Positions 1 through 5,275 of a stretch of DNA of 5,275 nucleotides are shown here, in pieces. Below the pieces are notes generated by a model. That model was not told where the DNA came from and did not search any database. It was given only the letters and a program-made list of their open reading frames with translations. Positions within the stretch are counted from its first letter, which is position 1. Each line of letters starts with the position of its first letter. A program made the position numbers and the translations under genes. The DNA comes from an uncultured Selenomonadales bacterium. Its GTDB lineage: Bacteria; Bacillota_C; Negativicutes; Selenomonadales; Selenomonadaceae. The stretch spans positions 1-5,275 of the forward strand of contig CAMYWI010000120.1 in NCBI GenBank assembly GCA_947302675.1. Reading direction: 5' to 3'.

Positions 1-1
1 C

Positions 2-802
2 GCGGATAAACCTGCCGAGCAACCCAAGCAAGAGGCCGCTCAACCGAAGAGCGACAAAGTCGGTGCACTTATGCCAATCGGTTTGGACGAGGAAGGCTAC
101 AAGCGTTGGACGCAGGACATCGCTCAAGTCGAAGGTCAGCCCGCCGCTTACACCACGCCGAGCACAGTTGTTTTCTTCAACGACCTCAACTCCATGCTCG
201 CGGCTCTCAAAGCTAACCAAATCGGACGTTTCGGCACGAGCAACAGAGTTGCCGAGTACATCGCCGCGCGTAATGACGACGTTGAAATTATCAACTACAA
301 TTTGAAACCGATTCTTGGCTACTCAATGGCAATGAACGAAAAGGACGCCGCGCAGATTGACGAGATTAACAACGCAATCACCGCCATGAAGAAGGACGGC
401 ACGCTTGCCAAACTTATCGATGACAACATCACGAACTTGAAGGGCGACCCCGTTGCGGTTGACCTTCCCAAGATTAACGGCGCGAGCACGATTAAAGTTG
501 CTGTGACTGGCGACATGCCCGGTATGGACTGCATTCTTGCTAACGGCACGCCCGCCGGTTTCAACGTCGCGTTCCTCAGCGAACTCAGCAAGCGCATTAA
601 CAAAAACTTTGAACTCGTCTCGATAAATTCTAATGCTCGCGGAGCCGCTTTGTCTTCGGGGCAAGTCGATGCGCTGTTCTGGGTTATCGGCACTTACGAC
701 CAAGACGGCAACGCGCTCCCCTATCCGCTTGACAGCATGAAAGGCGTCGCAATTTCTCTGCCCTACATGATGGACAGCCGCGTTGGCGTGACGCTCAAGT
801 AA
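2..802 (+). CDS. Solute-binding protein of an ABC-type transporter (SBP family 3-like), 5' end missing
   Basis: The frame is open to the left edge of the window, so 266 C-terminal residues are visible and the true start lies outside. The first ~20 visible residues are rich in Pro, Gln, Ala and Lys, like the flexible linker that follows the lipidated Cys of a lipoprotein; the signal peptide itself is not visible. Residues ~55-145 resemble the second half of a family 3 binding protein: a 'NDLNSMLAALKANQI' segment, then a helix ending DGTLAKLI. Residues ~164-260 resemble the first half: IKVAVTGDMPGMD, then NGTPAGFNVAFLSELSKRI, then SGQVDALFW, then ISLPYMMDS. The order is therefore reversed relative to a normal binding protein. 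The likely role is capture of a small polar solute, perhaps an amino acid, outside the membrane. The ligand cannot be told, and no permease or ATPase gene is in view. An internal ATG at 71 is not a credible start: it has no ribosome-binding site and the linker continues upstream of it. Confidence 0.8.
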   Translation, partial: ADKPAEQPKQEAAQPKSDKVGALMPIGLDEEGYKRWTQDIAQVEGQPAAYTTPSTVVFFNDLNSMLAALKANQIGRFGTSNRVAEYIAARNDDVEIINYNLKPILGYSMAMNEKDAAQIDEINNAITAMKKDGTLAKLIDDNITNLKGDPVAVDLPKINGASTIKVAVTGDMPGMDCILANGTPAGFNVAFLSELSKRINKNFELVSINSNARGAALSSGQVDALFWVIGTYDQDGNALPYPLDSMKGVAISLPYMMDSRVGVTLK

Positions 803-830
803 ATTTTCTTTCGCTCATAAAATTTTTAGC

Positions 831-861
831 GGGCACTTCAAAAGAGGTGCTCATTTTTTTT
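831..861 (+). terminator. Intrinsic terminator after the solute-binding protein gene
   Basis: A 9-base-pair stem (831-839 with 844-852, two G-T wobbles) closes an AAAA loop at 840-843. One A is followed by eight T residues at 854-861. It lies 28 bases after the stop codon of the + strand gene. On the - strand the same hairpin follows the ilvB stop codon by about 20 bases, but its trailing sequence there is GCTAAAAATTTT. It may therefore stop the - strand transcript as well, though less efficiently. Confidence 0.85.
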
Positions 862-871
862 GCGAAGGACT

Positions 872-2563
872 TCACACGTTGCCCAAAACCATTTGCTCCA
901 AACTCTTGCCGCCAGGAACCATTGGCAAAACGTTTTCCTCTTCAGGAACGTAAACGTCGATAACCGCCGCGCCCTTCGAGAAGAGAATTTCTACTAAGTC
1001 GTCGTCCAATTCCTCCGCCTTAGTCAAGCGATAGCCGCGCACGCCCATTGCTTGAGCAATTTTCACGAAGTCGCGCTTGTATTTAAGCTCCGACGCCGAA
1101 TAGTGGTGACTGTAGAAAAGCCGTTGCCACTGCCCGACCATGCCGAGAATAAAGTTGTGGACGATGACGATTTTAACGTCAATGTTGTTATCGGCGAGCG
1201 TCGCGAGCTCTTGAATATTCATCATGATTGAGCCGTCGCCCGTTATCAGCACGACGTTTTTATCGGGGCAAGCCAACTTCGCGCCCATAGCCGCCGGAAG
1301 TCCGTAGCCCATAGTGCCAAGCCCGCCCGACGTAAGAAATTGACGCGGCTTGCGAGCTTTGAAGAATTGCGCCGCCCACATTTGGTGTTGACCAACGTCC
1401 GTGACGACGATTGTATTGTCGTCGCAGATACTGCTGATCTTGCTGATGAGTGCGCCTGGCTTAATCTCGTCGCCCTCGTCCTGCCAACTGAACGGGTGCT
1501 CCCAACCTTTCGCGACCGCTTGATTCTTCCACGCAGAAAATTTTTCGGCAAAGTTCGTAAGCGATTCGTCGAGTTTCTCTCTGAACATAGGCAACGACTC
1601 GCGCAGGTCGCCCAAAACTTTTAAGTCGGCTTGAACATTTTTATTAATCTCGGCGGGGTCAAGCTCGAAGTGAACAATCTTGGCGTGCGGCGCAAAGTCC
1701 TTGACGCGCCCCGTAACTCTGTCGCTGAAACGCATTCCAATGCAAAGGAGCAAGTCGCAACTTTGAATCGCCATGTTCGCGCCGTAAGAGCCGTGCATAC
1801 CCGCAAAGCCCAAAAAGCCTTCCGCGTCCGCGTCAATGCAACCAAGACCCATAAGCGTTGAAGTCGACGGGCAACCGAGCCGCGCCAAAATTTTTCTTAA
1901 ATCGTCGGAAGTGTTGGAACTGGTCACGCCGCCGCCGACAAAAATCAACGGGCGTTCGCAAGCCTCGACAGCTTTAACAACTTCATCAACCTCCGACTCC
2001 GTGACGGGATTTTTGCCGCTGTAGCCGCGCAGATTAACTTCGGCAGGATATTCAAAGTCAAGCTCGGTGTTAAAGACGTTGGCGGCAATGTCAATCACGA
2101 CGGGACCAGGACGCCCCGTCCGCGCAATGAAGAACGCCTCCTTGACGACGCGCGGCAATTCGTTCACGTCTTTGACAAGGTAGTTATGTTTGCTGATAGG
2201 CGAAGTCGTTCCCGACACGTCAATTTCTTGAAAACTGTCTTTGCCGATAGCGTGACTTGCCACTTGCCCCGTTATGCAAATGAGCGGAATTGAATCAATA
2301 TTCGCAGTCGCTATCCCTGTAAGGAGATTCGCCGCGCCCGGTCCCGAAGTCGCAATGACGACGCCGACTTTGCCGCTTGCCCGCGCGTAGCCGTCCGCCG
2401 CGTGAACTGCGCCTTGCTCGTGTCCCGTCAAAATGTTGGGGAACTCCATTTTATAAATCTCGTCGTAAAGTTTCAGCACGACGCCGCCAGGATAGCCGAA
2501 CACCAATTCGACGCCCTCATTCTTCAAGCACTCAAGCAGTGCTTGCGCTCCGTTCATTCTCAA
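872..2563 (-). CDS. ilvB: Acetolactate synthase, large (catalytic) subunit
   Basis: This cytoplasmic thiamine-diphosphate and FAD enzyme condenses two pyruvates to 2-acetolactate, or pyruvate with 2-oxobutyrate to 2-aceto-2-hydroxybutyrate. It is the first common step of valine, leucine and isoleucine synthesis. At 563 residues it is full length. Three domains are visible: the N-terminal pyrimidine-binding domain with VFGYPGG (22-28) and the catalytic Glu49 in GHEQGA; the central domain with GMRFSDRVTGR (276-286), typical of the FAD-containing biosynthetic enzyme rather than catabolic AlsS; and the C-terminal cofactor domain with GDGS (Asp443) and Asn470 as metal ligands, followed by GMVGQWQ (474-480). 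The C-terminus carries the usual PMVPGG. His469 sits where most homologues have the first Asn of the NN pair. The chosen start is TTG at 2563, 9 bases from AGGAGG; the ATG at 2557 would be 15 bases away. The N-terminus MRMNGAQALLE fits the family. The gene is last in its operon, 32 bases after the PAP2 gene, with no ilvN following. Confidence 0.96.
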   Translation of the reverse strand: MRMNGAQALLECLKNEGVELVFGYPGGVVLKLYDEIYKMEFPNILTGHEQGAVHAADGYARASGKVGVVIATSGPGAANLLTGIATANIDSIPLICITGQVASHAIGKDSFQEIDVSGTTSPISKHNYLVKDVNELPRVVKEAFFIARTGRPGPVVIDIAANVFNTELDFEYPAEVNLRGYSGKNPVTESEVDEVVKAVEACERPLIFVGGGVTSSNTSDDLRKILARLGCPSTSTLMGLGCIDADAEGFLGFAGMHGSYGANMAIQSCDLLLCIGMRFSDRVTGRVKDFAPHAKIVHFELDPAEINKNVQADLKVLGDLRESLPMFREKLDESLTNFAEKFSAWKNQAVAKGWEHPFSWQDEGDEIKPGALISKISSICDDNTIVVTDVGQHQMWAAQFFKARKPRQFLTSGGLGTMGYGLPAAMGAKLACPDKNVVLITGDGSIMMNIQELATLADNNIDVKIVIVHNFILGMVGQWQRLFYSHHYSASELKYKRDFVKIAQAMGVRGYRLTKAEELDDDLVEILFSKGAAVIDVYVPEEENVLPMVPGGKSLEQMVLGNV

Positions 2564-2572
2564 AACGTTTTA

Positions 2573-2578
2573 CCTCCT
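2573..2578 (-). promoter_or_regulatory. Ribosome-binding site of ilvB, favouring a TTG start
   Basis: On the - strand AGGAGG is followed by nine bases and then TTG (2563). The next in-frame ATG (2557) is 15 bases from the motif, which is long for efficient initiation. This spacing and the family-like N-terminus favour TTG. Initiation at the ATG would remove only two residues. Confidence 0.75.
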
Positions 2579-2595
2579 GTTATTTTAAATTCAAC

Positions 2596-3540
2596 TTATC
2601 GCCGTTTAAACTTTTGCTCCACGCGCGTGAAAATCAGCGGGATTACAAACAATATCGAGAAGAAAGGCAAAAACGCCTTGAAAAATTTGTACGCCTCCAC
2701 GCTGAATAAAACTTTCATTATCGGATAAATTATCACCGCGATTACGCCCAAGACCGCGAATCCGATTATCACGCGCCACAGCCTGTCTTTGTTCGAGACT
2801 TTTATTTTAAAGTTGATAAATCGTTGTTCAAGGAACCAGCCCAAGAAAAATGCAAGTCCGAAACCGAGCGCGTCAAAGGCATCTGCGCGAGCCAAAAGCG
2901 GGTCGACGATTACTTTCCCGTTCAAAAAATCTTCCGGATACGTTTTGAAATAGAGGAACAAAAAGACAACCGCGCAGATTATCAGCCCGCCGATAAAGAA
3001 AAGTAGTTGCCGCTCCTTGTCCTTGCCTATCCACGCAAAAATTTTCTCCGCCGCGTAAAACAGCCCGATTGAATAAATTATCGCAATTAAAACGTCTTGC
3101 GGAGTGTGCACGCCTAAAAAGTTTCGGCTGAACGCTACGAGTAAAACTATCAGCGCGAAGAAAATTATCGCAGGCTTTGGCAAAACTTTCCTGTAGAAAA
3201 ATGCAAAGCCGCCGTAAATTGCCGTCGCAAATTGCGTGTGCCCGCTCGGAAAAGACCACGACGACACATTTGCCTTATCCACCGCCGGTATCAACGCCGC
3301 GTCCTTTATCCACGGGCGATATACGCAAAAAATTCCCTTCAATAGCTCGTTTATCACGCGCCCGCACGTCGCGTTGAACAGCAAAAATATTCCCGCCTGC
3401 TTGTTGAAACACCAGAACAAAATCGCGGGGATTGCCGCCGACAACGCGCTTTTCGGCAGGGCGGAGATTAGCGTAAAAAATCCTTCTCCGCCCCAATCGT
3501 TTCGTATTCCCTGCAGAAAAATCAGATAATCTAAATCCAC
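2596..3540 (-). CDS. PAP2-family membrane phosphatase
   Basis: This is a 314-residue integral membrane protein of the type 2 phosphatidic acid phosphatase family. Such enzymes remove phosphate from lipid phosphates or pyrophosphates, such as phosphatidate, phosphatidylglycerophosphate or undecaprenyl pyrophosphate. The full three-part signature is present: KGIFCVYRP (Lys68, Arg75, Pro76), PSGH (98-101, His101) and SRNFLGVHTPQD (Arg139, His145, Asp149). Hydrophobic segments lie near residues 24-46, 49-63, 106-116, 122-137, 151-162, 178-197, 222-237, 256-273 and 286-306, and the C-terminus is basic. The part after about residue 165 adds several membrane segments beyond the catalytic core. The start is GTG at 3540, preceded by GGAGG five bases upstream. 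It follows the glyA stop codon by 13 bases, so the two are surely co-transcribed. The substrate cannot be assigned; recycling of an envelope lipid carrier is one possibility. Confidence 0.9.
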   Translation of the reverse strand: MDLDYLIFLQGIRNDWGGEGFFTLISALPKSALSAAIPAILFWCFNKQAGIFLLFNATCGRVINELLKGIFCVYRPWIKDAALIPAVDKANVSSWSFPSGHTQFATAIYGGFAFFYRKVLPKPAIIFFALIVLLVAFSRNFLGVHTPQDVLIAIIYSIGLFYAAEKIFAWIGKDKERQLLFFIGGLIICAVVFLFLYFKTYPEDFLNGKVIVDPLLARADAFDALGFGLAFFLGWFLEQRFINFKIKVSNKDRLWRVIIGFAVLGVIAVIIYPIMKVLFSVEAYKFFKAFLPFFSILFVIPLIFTRVEQKFKRR

Positions 3541-3545
3541 GACGA

Positions 3546-3550
3546 CCTCC
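3546..3550 (-). promoter_or_regulatory. Ribosome-binding site that sets the GTG start of the PAP2 gene
   Basis: GGAGG on the - strand lies in the 13-base gap after the glyA stop codon and five bases before GTG (3540). The reading frame stays open upstream to 3642, but that extension overlaps the glyA 3' end by 89 bases and encodes a polar, basic stretch unlike a membrane protein N-terminus. The GTG start is therefore preferred. Confidence 0.8.
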
Positions 3551-3553
3551 GAA

Positions 3554-4795
3554 TCAGTACAGCGGATATTTTTTGCAGAGCGCGGCGACACGTTCACGCG
3601 CCTGAATTTTTTTGTCGTCGTCAGTCGGATTGTCGAGTACAAGCGCGATAATGTCGGCGACTTCCTTCATGTCATCTTCCTTAAAGCCGCGCGTCGTCAG
3701 CGCAGGACTGCCCAATCTTAAACCGCTGGTCACGAACGGACTGCGCGGTTCAAACGGGATTGTATTCTTGTTCGCGGTAATGTTCACTTCGTCGAGAAGA
3801 TTTTGCGCCTCTTTGCCCGTGATATTCTTGCTCGTGAGGTCAACAAGCATTAAATGATTGTCCGTGCCGCCCGAAACTATCCTGAATCCATCTTTTTGAA
3901 GAGTTTCGGCTAAAATCTTCGCGTTCTTGATAATCTGCGCGGCGTAGGTTTTGAATTCGGGTTGAAGAGCCTCGAAGAAGGCGACAGCCTTTGCGGCGAT
4001 AACGTGCATGAGCGGACCGCCTTGAATGCCAGGAAAGATAGCTTTATTGAATTGCTTGCCAAACTCCGCGTCCTTGCACAGAATCAAGCCGCCGCGAGGT
4101 CCGCGCAACGTTTTATGCGTCGTCGAAGTCACAACGTCAGCATAGGGCAACGGGCTGGGGTGCAAGCCCGCCGCGACCAAGCCGGCAATGTGCGCCATGT
4201 CAACCATTAAGTACGCGCCGACCTTCTTAGAAATTTCGGCGAGGCGTTCAAAGTCAATGATTCGCGAATAAGCCGACGCGCCCGCAACGATAATTTTCGG
4301 CTTGCAGTCCTGCGCGGTCTTTTCCAAAGCGTCGTAGTCAATCGTTTCAGTCTCGCGGCTCACGCCGTAGGGAACGATTTTAAAATATTTGCCGCTCATG
4401 TTGACGGGCGAACCGTGCGTCAAATGCCCGCCGTCGGTCAAGTTCATTCCCATAATCACATCGCCGGGCGTCGCAAGCGCGAAGTAAACCGCCGTGTTCG
4501 CCTGTGCGCCGCTGTGCGGTTGAACGTTGGCATAGGCGCAGTCGAAAAGTTTTTTCGCGCGGTCAATGGCGAGTTGCTCCGCCACGTCGACGAACTCACA
4601 GCCGCCGTAATATCTTTTGCCAGGATAACCTTCCGCGTATTTGTTCGTGAGAACGGAGCCTTGCGCCTCCATTACCGCGCGGCTGACGATATTTTCCGAC
4701 GCGATAAGCTCCAGCTTGTTGCGCTGACGATTGAGTTCATTCTCCACTGCCGCGAAAAGTTCGGCGTCTTTCTTCATGCCTTCCATTAAATTCAT
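3554..4795 (-). CDS. glyA: Serine hydroxymethyltransferase
   Basis: This cytoplasmic pyridoxal-phosphate enzyme converts serine and tetrahydrofolate to glycine and 5,10-methylene-tetrahydrofolate, the main source of one-carbon units. The 413 residues match the usual bacterial length. Visible landmarks are LIASEN (30-35), [13 protein letters not shown] (53-65, with Glu55 and Tyr63 at active-site positions), HSGAQAN (94-100), VDMAH (Asp199 and His202, contacting the cofactor ring), [12 protein letters not shown] with the Schiff-base Lys228, and [14 protein letters not shown] with the carboxylate-binding Arg360. All key residues are present. The ATG at 4795 has GGAGG seven bases upstream (4803-4807), inside the 13-base gap after the SnoaL-like gene. 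Translation of the operon continues into the PAP2 gene 13 bases downstream. No riboswitch or promoter fits in the short upstream gap, so expression probably depends on a promoter further upstream, outside the window. Confidence 0.98.
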   Translation of the reverse strand: MNLMEGMKKDAELFAAVENELNRQRNKLELIASENIVSRAVMEAQGSVLTNKYAEGYPGKRYYGGCEFVDVAEQLAIDRAKKLFDCAYANVQPHSGAQANTAVYFALATPGDVIMGMNLTDGGHLTHGSPVNMSGKYFKIVPYGVSRETETIDYDALEKTAQDCKPKIIVAGASAYSRIIDFERLAEISKKVGAYLMVDMAHIAGLVAAGLHPSPLPYADVVTSTTHKTLRGPRGGLILCKDAEFGKQFNKAIFPGIQGGPLMHVIAAKAVAFFEALQPEFKTYAAQIIKNAKILAETLQKDGFRIVSGGTDNHLMLVDLTSKNITGKEAQNLLDEVNITANKNTIPFEPRSPFVTSGLRLGSPALTTRGFKEDDMKEVADIIALVLDNPTDDDKKIQARERVAALCKKYPLY

Positions 4796-4808
4796 ACTGA
4801 AACCTCCA

Positions 4809-5231
4809 TTAATTTTTAATCAAACCGAGAGCCGTCATCAAGCCGAAAAGCCCCTCTGCCGCCACGTCATTTATAATTTTGCCCGCGTCGTTGAAGTAAT
4901 AAAAATTCATGACGCTGAACGAAAATTTCTTGCCCGTCGGCGCAAGTCCCATAAAACTTCCGTCGTGCGTGCCGGAACAAATCCAACTCACGGCAACTTT
5001 ATCATCTTCCGCCACCATGTCGACAATCTCCCAGTGAATATCGGAAAAACTTTTGCGCATTAAGTCCACCACGCTCAGATAACCCGCGCCGCCGTAAAGC
5101 GGTTTTTCAGATACCGGCGTCGTGAATTCGGCGTCGTCGGCAATGAGTTCTTTTGCCAAAGTCAAGTCATTATTGTTTATGCACTCAACAAAGTGTTTCA
5201 TTGCATTTTTATTGCGCTCCGCGTTGCTCAT
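4809..5231 (-). CDS. SnoaL-like (NTF2-fold) protein, ester-cyclase type
   Basis: This small soluble protein of 140 residues has no signal peptide. An N-terminal helix pair ([20 protein letters not shown]) is followed by strands typical of the NTF2 alpha-beta barrel. The most telling part is [24 protein letters not shown] (about residues 79-102) followed by a strand and NDAGKI (about 114-119). The GTHxGxFxGxxPTGK pattern is characteristic of the SnoaL-like ester cyclase group. In many relatives an Asp follows the GKI strand; here the nearest alignment puts Gly127 there, with Glu126 beside it, so cyclase chemistry is doubtful. The start is ATG at 5231, with GGGAGG seven bases upstream; a TTG at 5246 lies within or before that site and is rejected. 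It precedes glyA by 13 bases. Substrate and role are unknown; many such proteins in bacteria without polyketide pathways are uncharacterised. Confidence 0.85.
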   Translation of the reverse strand: MSNAERNKNAMKHFVECINNNDLTLAKELIADDAEFTTPVSEKPLYGGAGYLSVVDLMRKSFSDIHWEIVDMVAEDDKVAVSWICSGTHDGSFMGLAPTGKKFSFSVMNFYYFNDAGKIINDVAAEGLFGLMTALGLIKN

Positions 5232-5275
5232 TTTAAAACCTCCCAAATTTTTTCTGCCGGAATTGCTCCGTGACG
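5228..5275 (-). CDS. C-terminal tail of an upstream gene, possibly TsaC/Sua5-type threonylcarbamoyl-AMP synthase
   Basis: One - strand frame entering from the right edge reads [15 protein letters not shown] and stops at a TGA that overlaps the SnoaL-like ATG as ATGA, a common arrangement for coupled genes. The 'R-x-GAIPAEKI' sequence resembles the end of Sua5/YrdC/TsaC proteins, which typically finish with a LRxGAI-like strand and a short helix. TsaC makes the threonylcarbamoyl adenylate used to modify tRNA, and it is often found near glyA in Firmicutes. Only 15 residues are visible, and the other two frames are also open over this short distance, so both the gene and its identity are tentative. 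Confidence 0.4.
   Translation of the reverse strand, partial: RHGAIPAEKIWEVLK
5239..5244 (-). promoter_or_regulatory. Ribosome-binding site that sets the ATG start of the SnoaL-like gene
   Basis: GGGAGG on the - strand is seven bases before ATG (5231). The in-frame TTG at 5246 sits immediately upstream of this motif and so cannot be served by it. The site would also lie inside the 3' end of the putative upstream gene, consistent with translational coupling. Confidence 0.8.

Noticed and set aside
319..703. Two - strand open frames of about 125 codons
   Set aside because: They lie wholly antisense to the solute-binding protein gene, whose frame has clear family motifs.
872..2563. Catabolic acetolactate synthase (AlsS) or another thiamine-diphosphate enzyme
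   Set aside because: The GMRFSDRVTGR segment and the PMVPGG C-terminus point to the FAD-containing biosynthetic IlvB.
2564..2595. Possible T-box or leucine/valine attenuator ahead of ilvB
   Set aside because: The gap is only 32 bases, with a ribosome-binding site and no room for a leader peptide, stem-loops or specifier structure.
2377..2728. Two overlapping + strand open frames of about 110 codons
   Set aside because: They run across the start of ilvB and the end of the PAP2 gene in antisense, with no plausible translation start or protein-like composition.
2873..3259. 128-codon - strand frame inside the PAP2 gene
   Set aside because: It is in a different frame from the PAP2 motifs, its translation is rich in Arg, Cys and Phe, and it has no ribosome-binding site.
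3541..3642. Longer N-terminus for the PAP2 protein starting at 3642
   Set aside because: It would overlap glyA by 89 bases and add a basic, polar stretch. GGAGG followed by GTG at 3540 explains the start better.
4415..4789. 124-codon open frame on the + strand
   Set aside because: It is antisense to the conserved 5' half of glyA, has no ribosome-binding site, and its Arg/Val/Ala-rich translation matches nothing recognisable. It reflects codon bias in glyA.
5232..5246. Longer SnoaL-like protein starting at TTG 5246
   Set aside because: The extra codons are the ribosome-binding site itself (GGGAGG); the ATG at 5231 is correctly spaced from it.

Overview
The window looks like ordinary chromosomal DNA from a low-to-mid GC Firmicute, most likely a Negativicutes/Selenomonadales-type anaerobe. 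This is an inference from strong GGAGG ribosome-binding sites, the use of TTG and GTG starts, the character of the IlvB and GlyA proteins, and a substrate-binding lipoprotein type that I associate with that group. The taxon could not be checked by a search.

Layout: the left edge (2-802, + strand) holds the 3' part of a gene for a secreted solute-binding protein. Its recognisable sequence halves appear in swapped order. It ends at a good intrinsic terminator (831-861). Everything to the right is on the - strand and reads as one tightly packed transcription unit. In transcription order it contains: the last codons of a gene that may be tsaC/sua5 (5228-5275), a SnoaL-like NTF2-fold protein (4809-5231), glyA serine hydroxymethyltransferase (3554-4795), a PAP2-family membrane phosphatase (2596-3540), and ilvB acetolactate synthase large subunit (872-2563). 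Gaps between these genes are a 4-base overlap, 13, 13 and 32 bases, so co-transcription is very likely. The unit meets the solute-binding gene tail to tail, with only 69 bases between the two stop codons.

Function: GlyA makes glycine and methylene-tetrahydrofolate from serine. IlvB makes acetolactate or acetohydroxybutyrate for branched-chain amino acids. The PAP2 protein probably removes phosphate from a lipid phosphate or pyrophosphate in the membrane. The SnoaL-like protein has no assignable substrate. The genes look like a housekeeping cluster linked by co-expression rather than one pathway. No ilvN regulatory subunit follows ilvB.

No stretch over 300 bases lacks a gene. I found no tRNA, rRNA, riboswitch, CRISPR array, insertion sequence or phage gene. 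I see no convincing new biological system here. The points most worth a second look are the swapped-order solute-binding protein, the unpaired TTG-started ilvB, and the SnoaL-like protein whose usual acidic C-terminal residue appears displaced.
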